The notes: generated from the sequence alone by a model not told the origin. Shown: positions 1 to 8,980, counted from the first letter of the stretch. The stretch is DNA of 64,000 bases from Stigmatella aurantiaca (GCF_900109545.1 NZ_FOAP01000012.1:1-64000), one strand, 5' to 3'. Made by a program: numbers and translations.

Positions 1-159
1 ATCATCAACAACGCGGGCTTCGGGCAGACCATCCGCTCCATCAACGGGGCGCTGGAGTGCGACGGCAAGAACCCGGCCCAGGTCGACAGCCGCGTCAACA
101 ACTACAACCGCTTCCTGCAGATCCTGGGCGGCACCGCCGTCGGCAACAGCCGCTGCTAA
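1..159 (+). CDS. GH19-type chitinase, C-terminal fragment (cut by window start)
   Basis: The reading frame is open from base 1 and stops with TAA at 157-159, giving 52 residues of a protein whose start lies outside the window. The tail contains RSINGALECDG, then a run with VNNYNRFLQILG, and ends in Cys. This matches the end of family 19 chitinases and related lysozyme-like hydrolases, where an ING(G/A)LEC segment precedes a YxRFxxxLG segment. Such enzymes are secreted and cleave beta-1,4-linked GlcNAc polymers, which suits a predatory myxobacterium. The catalytic part is not visible, so the assignment rests on the tail alone. A strong hairpin follows 11 bases after the stop. Confidence 0.7.
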   Translation: MINNAGFGQTIRSINGALECDGKNPAQVDSRVNNYNRFLQILGGTAVGNSRC

Positions 160-170
160 GGCGCCTCCCA

Positions 171-200
171 CCGGCCTCTTCGGCAAAAAGAAGAGGCCGG
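171..200 (+). terminator. hairpin after the chitinase gene
   Basis: A perfect 10-bp inverted repeat, CCGGCCTCTT at 171-180 and AAGAGGCCGG at 191-200, with a 10-base loop. It starts 11 bases after the chitinase stop. No strong T-run follows on the plus strand, so termination efficiency is uncertain. The right arm is shared with the tRNA terminator on the other strand. Confidence 0.55.
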
Positions 201-236
201 ACTCCGCTGGGTTTCCCCCGCGAGGTCCGGCCTCTT
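184..236 (-). terminator. terminator of tRNA-Val
   Basis: Read on the minus strand just after the tRNA, the arms AAGAGGCCGGAC (225-236 on the plus strand) and GTCCGGCCTCTT (191-202) form a 12-bp perfect stem, followed by CTTTTTG (184-190). This is a standard rho-independent layout. Its distal arm also pairs with 171-180, so two alternative hairpins compete here. Confidence 0.7.
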
Positions 237-240
237 GAAG

Positions 241-312
241 TGGGCGCAGCAGGGTTTGAACCTGCGACCCCTGCCGTGTGAAGGCAGTGCTCTACCGCTG
301 AGCTATACGCCC
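241..312 (-). tRNA. tRNA-Val (anticodon CAC)
   Basis: The minus strand reads a complete 72-nt cloverleaf. The acceptor arms are GGGCGTA and TGCGCCC, the D arm is GCTC/GAGC, and the anticodon stem CTGCC/GGCAG encloses the 7-base loop TTCACAC. The T arm is GCAGG-TTCAAAC-CCTGC and the discriminator base is A. Anticodon CAC decodes GUG valine. The 3' CCA is not encoded. A TTGACA -35 box lies upstream and a rho-independent terminator downstream, so it appears to be a single-gene transcription unit. Confidence 0.95.
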
Positions 313-334
313 GTGCCGCGTTGCGACGGGGGGG

Positions 335-364
335 TAAATGCCATCCGCCCCCCCCGACTGTCAA
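335..364 (-). promoter_or_regulatory. promoter of tRNA-Val
   Basis: On the minus strand a perfect -35 box TTGACA (359-364) is followed after 17-18 bases by a weak -10 element, CATTTA or GCATTT (335-341). That is about 23 bases before the tRNA 5' end at 312. The -35 is a full sigma-70 consensus; the -10 is poor. Confidence 0.55.
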
Positions 365-409
365 CGCTATTTCTCGCCCCCCTCTTTCGAATCGTTCCCC
401 CGCCGGGGG

Positions 410-688
410 TCACTTCTGGGCGAGCTCGTCCAGCTTCTCGTCCAGCTCCCGGAGGCGGCGCTTGAGGCCCGCGAGGCGCTTGCCCACGGTCTTGAAGTCC
501 CCGGGGGTGGCGACGTGGAGCGTCCGCATCAGCTCCTCGTGCCCCTTGTCGAGGGCCTGCTTGCCCCGCTGCACCTTGCCGATGGCTTCGGCGATCTGCA
601 TGGCGCGCTTCTCGTCCGCCATGAGCCTCTCCACCGCCTTGGCGGAGAGCCCCAGGGCCCGCTTCTTCAGGTCACTGCCGATTCCCAT
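410..688 (-). CDS. small charged coiled-coil protein, unknown function
   Basis: A 92-residue protein. The C-terminal half (about 60-92) is a heptad-like run of Leu, Lys, Arg and Glu (for example LKRRLRELDEKLDELAQK) and should form a coiled coil. No signal peptide or membrane segment is seen. It is the last gene of a minus-strand group (Hsp70-like, then the SCP2-like protein, then this one), 19 bases after the previous stop, so co-transcription is likely. I do not recognise a functional family; a small cytoplasmic structural or adaptor protein is the most that can be said. Confidence 0.75.
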   Translation of the reverse strand: MGIGSDLKKRALGLSAKAVERLMADEKRAMQIAEAIGKVQRGKQALDKGHEELMRTLHVATPGDFKTVGKRLAGLKRRLRELDEKLDELAQK

Positions 689-707
689 CGAGGTGCCGTC
701 CCTTCCT

Positions 708-1133
708 TCACCGCTCGTCCGCGTATTCGGTCTGGAGCTGCGCGAACACGCGGTCCGCGATGCCCTTGAACCGCATCCGCTCGATGAGCGGCTGGAGATC
801 CCCCTTCACGGCGATGCGGCGCCGGAGCACCGCCTCCACCGGATCCAGGGTGCCCTGCAGCAATTGCTTCCACACCGAGAAGGGCGCCCGCGCCACATAG
901 GCGGGGTCGAACTCCTCCAGGTCGTCCGGATCCTCCAGGATCCGCAGCTTCACGATGCGGCCGTCCTTGGGCACGAGGTAGGCCACGAACGTCCGGTCCA
1001 GCTTCCCCGGCTCGGCGTCCACCACGGCCCCAAAGTCCCCCTGCCACCCCTGCCCGGCCTGGGCGGCCTCGGGGTCCGCGTTGGTGAGGCGCACCGCTTC
1101 CTCACACCATTCCTTCGACGGGAATCTCGGCAT
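708..1133 (-). CDS. SCP2/sterol-carrier-like small protein
   Basis: A soluble 141-residue protein. The stretch from about residue 60 to 120 (YLVPKDGRIVKLRI, then a segment ending in WKQLLQGTLDPVEAVLRRRI, then KGDLQPLIERM) follows the pattern of SCP2-type lipid-binding domains. In those a Trp-x-x-(L/I)-x-x-G-x-x-(D/N)-(P/A) segment precedes a G-D-(L/M) helix. The start is 9 bases downstream of the Hsp70-like stop, which indicates an operon with that gene. The ligand is unknown. The fold assignment is pattern-based and moderate in strength. Confidence 0.7.
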   Translation of the reverse strand: MPRFPSKEWCEEAVRLTNADPEAAQAGQGWQGDFGAVVDAEPGKLDRTFVAYLVPKDGRIVKLRILEDPDDLEEFDPAYVARAPFSVWKQLLQGTLDPVEAVLRRRIAVKGDLQPLIERMRFKGIADRVFAQLQTEYADER

Positions 1134-1142
1134 TTCGCCCTC

Positions 1143-2753
1143 TTAACGCCTGCGGAAGACCCGGGTGAGGCTCGACAGGAGCCCCCCGCTGGCCTTCTTC
1201 GGCTCATTCTCGGGAGGCACCTCGCGCGACAGGGCCTCCTCGATGGCCCTCTTCAATGCTTCGGGCGTGTCCCGGGTCGCCAGGGCCACCTCGTTGCTGG
1301 AGGTTCCATCGTCCACCAGCACCTGCAGGAGGCACTCCCCCGTCAGCTTGAAGTCGATCTTCCGCCCCGCCGAGGCCGCGGGGACCCGCACCGTCCCCAG
1401 GTACTCGTTGTCCACCATGTAGTCGCTGTCACCCTGGAAGATGTCCAGCTCGATGAAGGGCGAGCTGGGATCCATCGGGGACGGCAGGCGGAAGCTGCGC
1501 GTCAGGGGCAGTTGCAGGTTCTTCTCGATGATGTGCTTCACCCGCCCGTCCGGCAGCCCGTAGCCGATGGGCATGGACAGCACGTCCATCAGCGTCACCG
1601 AGTCGATGCTGCCCAGCGAGTCGCCCAGCAGCGCGGCGCCCAGCGCCACGCACTCGTCCGGGTGAACCCCCTTGCGCGGCGGCTTGCCGAAGTGCTCCTG
1701 GATCTTCTGCTGCACGAGCGGCATGCGGCTCTGGCCGCCCACCAGGATGATCTCGTCGATCTCCGAGCGCTTGATGCCCTTCTCTTCCAGCACCCGGTCG
1801 CAGATCTCGAAGGTGCGGTCCACCAGGTCTCCCGTGAGGGCGTTGAGCACCTCGCGGGTCAGGGGAATGCGCAGGTCCAGGGGCCTGCCCTTGCGCTCGC
1901 CGATGTAGGGCAGCTCGATGAGGACGTTGAGGCGCAGGGTGAGATCGATCTTCGCGCTCTCGGCGGCGTTCTTGATGCGCGGCAGGGCCACCGGGTCCTG
2001 CGAGAGGTCCACCTTGGTCTGCTCGCGGAACTGCTCCAGCAGGTAGTCCATCACCCGGTTGTCGAAGTCCGCGCCGCCCAGGAAGGTGTCCCCTCCGGTG
2101 GCCAGCACCTCGAAGACGTTGCCGGTGAGCTGCAGCACGGAGACGTCGAAGGTGCCCCCGCCCAGGTCATAGACGAGGATCTTCTGATCCAGGCCCCGGT
2201 TGAAGCCGTAGGCCATGGCCGCCGCGGTGGGCTCGCTGACGATGCGCTTGACGTCGAAGCCCGCCAGCAGCCCCGCCTCCTTCACCGCGTTGCGCTGGTT
2301 GTTGTTGTAGTAGGCCGGGACCGAGATGACCGCCTCGGTGATGGGCCCGCCGAGGAACTGCTCGGCGATGGTCTTGATCTGCTTGAGGATCAGGCTGGAC
2401 ACGTGCGGCAGGGAGTACATCGTCCCGCCGAGCATCACCGCCGCGTCCCCCTCCGGGCCCTCGACGATGTCGTAGTTGAAGTAGCCCTTGAGCTCCTCGA
2501 CCACCTTGGAGTGGTACTTGCGCCCGATGAGGCGCTTGGTGCCGTAGAGCGTGTTCTTGGAGTTGGTGACCATCTGATCCTTGGCCACCCCTCCCACCAG
2601 CAGATCCCCCTTGGGCGACAGCGCCACCACCGACGGCAGGATGAGGTTGCCGCGATCGGTGGGGACGATCTTCGGGATGCGGTTGCGCACAGACGCGACC
2701 AACGTGTTGGTCGTCCCCAGGTCAATCCCGACGATGCGTGGTTTGTCCGCCAT
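1143..2753 (-). CDS. DnaK-like Hsp70-family chaperone, shortened C-terminus
   Basis: 536 residues. The N-terminal ATPase domain (about 1-385) has phosphate-1 motif [12 protein letters not shown], phosphate-2 motif [14 protein letters not shown] and adenosine motif [10 protein letters not shown]. It is followed by a beta-sandwich-like segment. Canonical DnaK is about 640 residues; the helical lid is nearly absent here, replaced by a short acidic then Arg-rich tail ([10 protein letters not shown]). ATP-driven substrate handling is therefore plausible, but lid-dependent peptide capture is not expected. Myxobacteria carry many DnaK paralogues and some affect motility and development; that this one does is only inference. 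It probably heads the operon with the SCP2-like and coiled-coil genes. It is not linked to grpE or dnaJ, so it is not the housekeeping DnaK. Confidence 0.9.
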   Translation of the reverse strand: MADKPRIVGIDLGTTNTLVASVRNRIPKIVPTDRGNLILPSVVALSPKGDLLVGGVAKDQMVTNSKNTLYGTKRLIGRKYHSKVVEELKGYFNYDIVEGPEGDAAVMLGGTMYSLPHVSSLILKQIKTIAEQFLGGPITEAVISVPAYYNNNQRNAVKEAGLLAGFDVKRIVSEPTAAAMAYGFNRGLDQKILVYDLGGGTFDVSVLQLTGNVFEVLATGGDTFLGGADFDNRVMDYLLEQFREQTKVDLSQDPVALPRIKNAAESAKIDLTLRLNVLIELPYIGERKGRPLDLRIPLTREVLNALTGDLVDRTFEICDRVLEEKGIKRSEIDEIILVGGQSRMPLVQQKIQEHFGKPPRKGVHPDECVALGAALLGDSLGSIDSVTLMDVLSMPIGYGLPDGRVKHIIEKNLQLPLTRSFRLPSPMDPSSPFIELDIFQGDSDYMVDNEYLGTVRVPAASAGRKIDFKLTGECLLQVLVDDGTSSNEVALATRDTPEALKRAIEEALSREVPPENEPKKASGGLLSSLTRVFRRR

Positions 2754-2841
2754 GGGTTTTCAGGGCCGGCCCCGGAAGCTCCCCGCCCGTCCTACTCTGT
2801 ATCATGCCGGGGTACGTTCTGCGCGTTTCTGTGCTGTCCTG

Positions 2842-4920
2842 CTAGTCCAGGGCCTCCGGGCCCGGCTTGGGGGCCTTCCCTCCCTCCAGGCGAGGAAGCT
2901 CCGGGGTCTCCAGTTCCTCCAGGATGAGCCGGTCGTAGGGGGCCTCGTCCCCCACCGGGAGCTCCTCGATGAAGCGGGACTGCCGGACGATGATGCGCGT
3001 GCCGTCCTGGGGGTTCGTTGTCAGCGGGTAGGTCAGCGCCAGCTCGTCCTTGGCCCGGGTCACCGCCACGTAGAAGAGGCGCCGCTCCTCCTCCTCTTCC
3101 TCCGCGTCCCGGGTGGCATTCACCATGGGAAAGCGCCCCTCGGCCAGCCAGATGACGAACACCGCCCCCCATTCCAGCCCCTTGGCCTGGTGGACCGTGG
3201 ACAGGGTGAGGAACTCGTCCGGCGCCTCCGTCTCCACGGTGTCCTCGGCGGCGAACTCGGACACCAGGGCGATCTCCGACAGGAACCGGGGCAGCTCCTC
3301 GAAGCGCCCGGCGTACTCCGCCAGCTGGCGAATGTCCTCCTCCCGGCGGCCGTCGGCCCCGAACTCCTCCCGGAGGTACTCCCCGTAGCCCCCCCGCAGC
3401 ACGTCCTCGATGAGCTGGCCCGGCGTCCGGGCCGCGTCCTCCCGGGTGAGCCGGGTCATCAGCGCCGTGAAGCGGGTGAACCCCGCCGTGGCCCGCCGGG
3501 GCACCTGGGCGCGCACGTCCGGGTGGCTCAACGCATCCTTGAAGGAAGGCGCCGAGGGCACCGCGCTCAGCGCGGTCCACAGGGCCTCCGCCGTGGCCTG
3601 CCCCACCCCGGAGACGAGCTTCACCACGCGCTTGAAGGCCAGCTCGTCTCCTGGGTTATGGACCAGCCGCAGGTGGGCGAGCACATCCTTGATGTGGGCC
3701 TGCTCGAAGAAGCGCACCCCCGAGCGCACCCGGAAGGGGATGCCCCGCCGGGTCAGTTCGATCTGGAGTTCCAGGGAGTGGCTGTGCGCCCGGTAGAGCA
3801 CCGCCATCTCCTCCAGGGGAAGCCCCTCCTCGCGCAGCTCCAGGACGCGCTGGGCAACGAACGTGGCCTGCTCGTCCGTGTCCCGGGTGGGCACCACCAC
3901 CGGCGGCACCCCGGGCTGCCGCGAGGCGGTGAGCTGCTTGTGGAACTGGCGCTGGTTGAGCGCGATGGAGGCGTTGGCCAGCGTGAGGATCTGCGGAGTG
4001 GAGCGGTAGTTGCGCGTGAGCGGGTACACCCCACACCCGGGGTAGCGCTGTGGGAAGTCGATGATGTTGGTGAAGTCCGCGCCCCGGAAGCTGTAGATGG
4101 ACTGGCAGTCGTCCCCCACCACCGTCAGGTTCTTGCGCTCGCCCACGAGCAGGTCCACCAGGTCTCCCTGGAGGCGGTTGGTGTCCTGGTACTCGTCCAC
4201 CAGCACGCACTGGAACCGCTCGGTGAGCTGGGTGCGCACCGGGGGGTGCTCGGCCAGCAGCCGCTTGAGGTGCAGCAGCAGGTCATCGAAGTCCATCAGG
4301 TTCATCTGCTGCTTGCGCTGCTGGAAGCGCTGCCCCACCGCCAGCACCTCCTCCGCCAGGGGCAGGAACTGCGGCCGGCGGTCCACCAGCACCTCCGCCA
4401 GGGACTTCTGCAGGTTGATGGCCGTGGAGACGAGATCCAGCACCACCTCGGCGCGTGGGAAGCGCCGCTCGCGGGACACCTTCCGCTCGGCGACGCACGA
4501 GGCCATCAGGTCCCTCGCATCCTCCCGGTCCAGGACCGTGAAGGACGGCGCGAACCCCAGCGAGGGGGCGAACTGGCGCAGCAGGGCGTGGGCCGCATGG
4601 TGGAAGGTGCCGCCCAGGATCCGGCGCACGTCCACGAAGCCTCCGGCCAGCTCCTCCACCCGCCGGGTCATCTCCCGGGCCGCCTTGTTGGTGAAGGTGA
4701 GCAGCAGCATCCCCTCGGGCGGCACCCCGCGCTCCAGCAGCCGCGCCACCCGGAATGTCAACGTGCGCGTCTTGCCCGTACCCGCCCCGGCGATGACCAG
4801 CACCGGCCCGTCCCCCGCCTCGACCGCCCGGAGCTGCTCCTCGTTGAGGAGCGCCGCGTAGTCGATCTTCAGGCGGGGCTTGGCCTGGGTGACCTTGAGC
4901 GTGTAGGTGCGGGTGGCCAT
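2842..4920 (-). CDS. UvrD/PcrA-type superfamily 1 DNA helicase
   Basis: 692 residues. After a short N-terminal extension come Q-motif-like LNEEQLRAVEA, Walker A GAGTGKTRT, motif Ia TFTNKAA, motif II VDEYQDTN, motif III GDDCQSIYSFRGA, motif IV NYRSTPQIL, motif V TVHQAKGLEW and motif VI YVAVTRAKDEL. All catalytic motifs of a 3'-5' SF1A helicase are present. Role: unwinding in excision repair, recombination control or replication restart. It is slightly shorter than E. coli UvrD because the C-terminal tail is reduced. It starts about 50 bases after the end of the upstream lipoprotein gene and is separated from it by a hairpin, so it may have its own promoter. Which paralogue (uvrD, pcrA or rep) cannot be settled. 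Confidence 0.93.
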   Translation of the reverse strand: MATRTYTLKVTQAKPRLKIDYAALLNEEQLRAVEAGDGPVLVIAGAGTGKTRTLTFRVARLLERGVPPEGMLLLTFTNKAAREMTRRVEELAGGFVDVRRILGGTFHHAAHALLRQFAPSLGFAPSFTVLDREDARDLMASCVAERKVSRERRFPRAEVVLDLVSTAINLQKSLAEVLVDRRPQFLPLAEEVLAVGQRFQQRKQQMNLMDFDDLLLHLKRLLAEHPPVRTQLTERFQCVLVDEYQDTNRLQGDLVDLLVGERKNLTVVGDDCQSIYSFRGADFTNIIDFPQRYPGCGVYPLTRNYRSTPQILTLANASIALNQRQFHKQLTASRQPGVPPVVVPTRDTDEQATFVAQRVLELREEGLPLEEMAVLYRAHSHSLELQIELTRRGIPFRVRSGVRFFEQAHIKDVLAHLRLVHNPGDELAFKRVVKLVSGVGQATAEALWTALSAVPSAPSFKDALSHPDVRAQVPRRATAGFTRFTALMTRLTREDAARTPGQLIEDVLRGGYGEYLREEFGADGRREEDIRQLAEYAGRFEELPRFLSEIALVSEFAAEDTVETEAPDEFLTLSTVHQAKGLEWGAVFVIWLAEGRFPMVNATRDAEEEEEERRLFYVAVTRAKDELALTYPLTTNPQDGTRIIVRQSRFIEELPVGDEAPYDRLILEELETPELPRLEGGKAPKPGPEALD

Positions 4921-4938
4921 GGGCCTGGAACTCTAACC

Positions 4939-4962
4939 GTCCCCCCGGCCGCCGGCAGGGAC
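4939..4962 (-). terminator. possible terminator between lipoprotein and helicase genes
   Basis: An imperfect inverted repeat with outer arms GTCCC/GGGAC and inner CCGG/CCGG pairing lies seven bases after the stop of the 4970-6661 gene, just before the helicase start. There is no clear T-run, so function is uncertain. Confidence 0.35.
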
Positions 4963-4969
4963 AATCCGT

Positions 4970-6661
4970 TCAGTGCCCCGGGCGCTCCAGGGCAGCCAGG
5001 CGGGCGGCGGCCGCGGCGCGCACCTCCGGCACCGGATCCCGCTCCTTCACCACGGCCAGCAGCTGGTGGGCCAGCTTCGGCAGCTTCGTGCCCACCGCCT
5101 CCAGCGCCGCCGTGCGCTCCTTCACCGCGCTGTCCAGGCGCTCGCGCACCTGCCGGTCCCGGCACAGCCGGGCGTGGGGGTTGCGCTCCCGCAGCAGCAG
5201 CTCCGCGTCCGCCAGCCGGGCCTCCGACAGCCGCACCGCGTCCGCCGCCAGCAGGCCGAAGCCCTCCACGTCCTCGGGGAACTCCGTCGCCGTCTGGCGG
5301 ACCTGGGCGATGACGCCCGCGGCGAACCGCGCGTTCTCCGCCGCCGCGCAGAGCTGCCGGGCCGAGGCCAGGGGAATGCCTCCTTCGGGGGACACCACCT
5401 CCTCGCGCGCCGCCCCGAGCGCCCACAGCGAGAGCTGCCGCGCCGCCACCGCCGCCGAGAAGGCCTGGCGCCGCTCCTGGCGGAGCTGCACCCAGCGCCG
5501 CAGCACCACCGGATCCGGCGCCCCCGCGTCGAAGGCCCGCTGGTACTCGGTGGCCGCCTGCTCGAGCTGCCCTGTCAGATCCAGCAGCGCCGCGATGGTG
5601 AGGTACACCTCCGCGCTGCTCGCGCGCTCGCGCAGGCCCTCCAGCCGCGAGGCCACCTCGTACTCGGCGACCTCCCGGGGCAGGGCCCGGAGCACGCTCT
5701 GAAGGCTCTCCAGCGCCCGCAGGCGGATGAGCGGGTTGCGCGCGGTCCGGAAGGCCGTCAACAGTGGCTCCAGGGCCCGCACCGAGACGTGCTGCCCCAG
5801 CTCCTCCGCCGCCTCCCACCGGTCCAACGGATCCGGCGCGCCCAGCGCCCGTTCGAGGTCTCCCAGCTCCCGGAGGTAGTACCCGGCCTGGACCGCCTGG
5901 GCCAGCGGCTCCCGGGACTCCCGCGCCTCGCGCTCGGCCCGCGCCCGGGCCATCCGCTGGGGCCAGTCCGGCAGCTGGGGCGCCAGCGGGTTCGTCTTCA
6001 ACCGCGCCTCCACCTCTTCCAGGAGCCCCGACACGAGCAGCCCTTCCAGCTCCAGGCGCAGCAGCGCCACCTTCGCCTGCTCCCGGTGGCTGCCCGCCGG
6101 GAACTCCCTCAGGTACGCGAAGAGCTTCGACGCCCCCGAGGCCCGTGCCTGGGCGAAGGCCTGCGCATCCAGCCGGTCCTCGACCTCCAGCCGCCGGGGA
6201 TCCCCTTCCGCGCCCTTCAGAAAGGACGAGAGCTGCCGCGTGTCCTGGGTCGAGGCCAGCTCCGCGCGCTCCGCCTCACCCAGCAGCCGCTTCGCCTCGT
6301 CCCGCTGGGCGCCCTCCGGGTGGTCCGCCAGGAACTGCCGCCACCCCGCCACCGTGTTCGTCTCCTTCGCGGCGTTGAAGCGCAGCCCCTCCAGCAGCGT
6401 ACCCGCCGCCCGGGCCTGCGCCGCCTCCGGGTAAGCCTCCAGGAAGCGCTTGTAGGCCACCACCGTGTGCAGCTTCCGCGCCTCGGCGAACTCCAGCTCC
6501 TCGATGCGCACCTGCACCGCCTCAGAGAGCGTGTCCTTCGGATGCTCCCGGAGAAAGGCCCGGTAGGCCTCCACCGTGTCAGCCTCCTTGGCCCGCTGAT
6601 AGGCTCCGGACGCACAGCTTGTGAGCAGCAGCAGGACCACCAGGGGCAAGAGCTTGGCCAT
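4970..6661 (-). CDS. outer-membrane-type lipoprotein with TPR- and HEAT-like helical repeats
   Basis: I place the start at the ATG at 6661, because it gives a clean lipoprotein signal (MAKLLPLVVLLLLTSC, lipobox LTSC). Upstream in-frame starts would run into the divergent gene. The product is 563 residues. From about 20 to 190 it repeats a unit of the type tAxxYRxFLxxhP, as seen in VEAYRAFLREHP, VVAYKRFLEAYP and VAGWRQFLADHP; these are TPR/Sel1-like helical hairpins. A later part (about 300-360) resembles HEAT repeats. This suggests a periplasm-facing scaffold; no enzymatic motif is seen. The partner is unknown. It diverges from the NlpC/P60 gene, about 130 bases apart. Confidence 0.85.
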   Translation of the reverse strand: MAKLLPLVVLLLLTSCASGAYQRAKEADTVEAYRAFLREHPKDTLSEAVQVRIEELEFAEARKLHTVVAYKRFLEAYPEAAQARAAGTLLEGLRFNAAKETNTVAGWRQFLADHPEGAQRDEAKRLLGEAERAELASTQDTRQLSSFLKGAEGDPRRLEVEDRLDAQAFAQARASGASKLFAYLREFPAGSHREQAKVALLRLELEGLLVSGLLEEVEARLKTNPLAPQLPDWPQRMARARAEREARESREPLAQAVQAGYYLRELGDLERALGAPDPLDRWEAAEELGQHVSVRALEPLLTAFRTARNPLIRLRALESLQSVLRALPREVAEYEVASRLEGLRERASSAEVYLTIAALLDLTGQLEQAATEYQRAFDAGAPDPVVLRRWVQLRQERRQAFSAAVAARQLSLWALGAAREEVVSPEGGIPLASARQLCAAAENARFAAGVIAQVRQTATEFPEDVEGFGLLAADAVRLSEARLADAELLLRERNPHARLCRDRQVRERLDSAVKERTAALEAVGTKLPKLAHQLLAVVKERDPVPEVRAAAAARLAALERPGH

Positions 6662-6790
6662 CGCCCCCACCCTTATCCCACCCGCCCGGCGAGGGAAAAC
6701 CTGAGCACTGACGGACGGTTGCCTGGGTAGGTTTTTTGACGACAATGCCTCCCCCCCTGACCATGGGCCCTGGATTCGCTGGGAGGTCCC

Positions 6791-7633
6791 ATGAGGCTCA
6801 TCTCGCTGGTGGCTGGGATGTTGTGGATGACGGGGTGTGCCACGGGCGGCCCGCTCGGCGGCCAGATGGCCTTCGAGGGCCTGCGCTACCGCCCCCTCAC
6901 CCCCTCCGCGGCGCCCCGCGACATTCCCGACGAGGTGGAGCCTTCGGAGCCCGCCCTGGCCCAGGCGCCAGCGGCGGAGTCCCCGCGCGTCCCCGTTTCC
7001 GCCCCCAAGCCCGCCCCCCGCGTGGCCCGGACCGCCGCGAAGAAGAAGGCCGCCCCCGCCAGCCCCCGCGTGTCCGCCTCGGCGCGGGAGACGGTGCTCG
7101 CCACGGCCCGGAGCCTGGTGGGCCAGTCCAAGGTGACGGTGAAGGGCCGCCCCTACCCGGCCGACTGCACCGGCCTCGTCGAGGCCGCCTACTCCTCGGC
7201 GGGCATCTCGTTCCGGGGCAATTCGAAGCCGGGGGACAACGGCGTCACCGCGATCTACCGGTACGCCCAGGCCCAGGGCCGGGTGTACACCCGCGGCACG
7301 CCCACCCCCGGGGACATCGTCTTCTTCCGGGAGACGTACGATCAAAACCGCGATGGGCGGCGCAATGACGGGCTCACCCATGTGGGGGTGGTGGACAAGG
7401 TGGCGGCCGATGGCACCGTCACCGTCATCCACCGCGTCCAGCGGGGCGTGGTCCGCTACCGCATGAACCTGGCCCGCCCGAACGCCGCCAAGGACGCGCG
7501 CAGCGGCCAGGTCCTCAACGACACGCTGCGGGCTCCCAGCTCCGGGAGGCCCTTTGCCCTCACCGGACAGCTCTTCGCCGCCTACGCCACCGTGCTGCCT
7601 GCTCCCGCGCCGGTGGCCGTGGCCAGCCGGTAA
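6791..7633 (+). CDS. NlpC/P60-type peptidoglycan hydrolase lipoprotein
   Basis: 280 residues. The N-terminus has a lipoprotein signal with lipobox MTGC, followed by an Ala/Pro/Lys-rich linker (about 45-95). The C-terminal papain-like domain has the nucleophile at Cys126 (PADCTGLVEAAY) and a His at 197 (DGLTHVGVVD). This is the Cys/His order of NlpC/P60 and CHAP amidases that cut stem peptides in peptidoglycan. Expected location: outer-membrane-anchored, periplasmic. The gene ends exactly where the convergent glycosyltransferase gene ends, with no base between the two stop codons. Confidence 0.85.
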   Translation: MRLISLVAGMLWMTGCATGGPLGGQMAFEGLRYRPLTPSAAPRDIPDEVEPSEPALAQAPAAESPRVPVSAPKPAPRVARTAAKKKAAPASPRVSASARETVLATARSLVGQSKVTVKGRPYPADCTGLVEAAYSSAGISFRGNSKPGDNGVTAIYRYAQAQGRVYTRGTPTPGDIVFFRETYDQNRDGRRNDGLTHVGVVDKVAADGTVTVIHRVQRGVVRYRMNLARPNAAKDARSGQVLNDTLRAPSSGRPFALTGQLFAAYATVLPAPAPVAVASR

Positions 7634-8818
7634 TCAGGACGAGGCGCGCGCGGTGCGATCCCACGCGGCCTTCTGCGCATTGCGCAGGAACCGCCAGAAG
7701 CCCACCACGATGGCCAGGTTCATCGTCACGAAGTAGTACGCCACCGAGGCGATGCGCTTGCCCGTGCCCGTCAGCACCCCGGCCTTGCCCAGGTACGCCA
7801 GCGCGTAGAACAGCGCCTGGAAGAAGAGCGTGAACTGGTAGAAGAGGCTGTCCATCAGGAAGAGGTTCGCCAGCAGCGCCACCGCCATCAGCGCCGGCGC
7901 GCACCAGCGCAAGAGCTTGTGCGACCAGAAGGCGAAGGCCGGGAAGCCCGCGGTGGGCAGCAGCAGCCCCGGCACCATCTTCAGGCTCTGGAAGTTCCCG
8001 GCCGCGATGCGCGCCCGGCGGCCGAACTCCTTGCCGTAATCCTCCGTCGTCTCCTCGTGGGCCACCGCTCCGGCCTCGTAGACGACCTTGTAGCCGTTCT
8101 CCAGGATGCGCAGCGGGATGACGAAGTCGTCCACGATGGTGGACGGCGGCAGCTGCGTGAAGAGCGTCCGGCGGATGGCGTACAGCCCGCCGTTGGCCCC
8201 CACCACCGACCCGCGCTTGCCCTCGTAGAACTTGATGAACGACTCGTAGTTCCAGTAGGCGCTCTCCTCGTAGTCCTGCTTCGTCGGGTTGTAGAGCCGC
8301 AGCTTGCCGCAGACGGCGCCTACCTCCGGATCGTCGAAGTGGCGCACCAGCGCCTCGATGGCGCCCGGTTCGATCATCGTGTTGGCGTCCGACAGGACGA
8401 TGATGTCCCCCTTGGCCATGGGGATGCAGCGGTTGAGCACCGTCGTCTTGCCGGCACGGGGCGCGGGCGACAGCCGCACGCGCGGATCCGTCCACTGACG
8501 GACCAGCTCATCCGTGCCGTCCGAGGAGCCGTCCGAGCCGATCAGCACCTCGAACCGGTCCTCCGGGTACTTCAGCGCGAAGCTGTTCTGCAGCTTCTGC
8601 TGAATGCAGCTGGCCTCGTTGTAGGCCGCCACCACCAGGCTCACCGACGGTTGCGGCCCCGTGGACCGCTCCCGGCGCCGGTTGGAGCCTGTCCGCATGA
8701 AGCGGATGGACTGAAACACCTGGGCCATCCCATCCATGGCGCACAGGATGAGCGGGTAGAAAAAATATGTGTGCAAAAGCAGCAGGGCGGCACACCAGAA
8801 AAGACCTTCCGCCATCAC
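7634..8818 (-). CDS. membrane family-2 glycosyltransferase
   Basis: 394 residues. An N-terminal membrane helix (about 5-25) precedes a GT-A domain with VSLVVAAYNEA, the diphosphate-binding GSDGSSDGTDE, DxD-type LSDANTM, acceptor-side GANGGLYAIRR and (Q/R)xxRW-like KLLRW. Three to four hydrophobic segments follow at the C-terminus. This is the layout of processive or polymer-forming inverting transferases (cellulose synthase/hyaluronan synthase/PgaC-like). Sugar and product are unknown; an exopolysaccharide is likely by family. It stands alone, with 162 bases upstream that can hold its promoter. Confidence 0.88.
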   Translation of the reverse strand: MMAEGLFWCAALLLLHTYFFYPLILCAMDGMAQVFQSIRFMRTGSNRRRERSTGPQPSVSLVVAAYNEASCIQQKLQNSFALKYPEDRFEVLIGSDGSSDGTDELVRQWTDPRVRLSPAPRAGKTTVLNRCIPMAKGDIIVLSDANTMIEPGAIEALVRHFDDPEVGAVCGKLRLYNPTKQDYEESAYWNYESFIKFYEGKRGSVVGANGGLYAIRRTLFTQLPPSTIVDDFVIPLRILENGYKVVYEAGAVAHEETTEDYGKEFGRRARIAAGNFQSLKMVPGLLLPTAGFPAFAFWSHKLLRWCAPALMAVALLANLFLMDSLFYQFTLFFQALFYALAYLGKAGVLTGTGKRIASVAYYFVTMNLAIVVGFWRFLRNAQKAAWDRTARASS

Positions 8819-8980
8819 CTTGCCTCCATGAGCTGGGTTCTTGAACCCGACCCGGAGGTAGCAAGGGATGTGCCGAGCCCCAGACGCTGGGGCCGCTCGG
8901 AGAAGTCCTCTCTCACGCGCTGAGACGGCGTGTGACTCTGAACTTCTTCCAGCCCCGGGTGCCGGGAGGCTGAAACCGCG

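Noticed and set aside
321-2927. 868-codon plus-strand open frame opposite the Hsp70-like operon
   Set aside because: It runs antisense to three genes with clear family motifs, has a composition dominated by Arg, Gly, Pro, His and Leu, and has no recognisable domain. High-G+C codon bias opens such frames.
6662-7432. N-terminal extension of the repeat lipoprotein gene to a start at 7432
   Set aside because: It would overlap most of the divergent NlpC/P60 gene; the ATG at 6661 gives a perfect lipoprotein signal.
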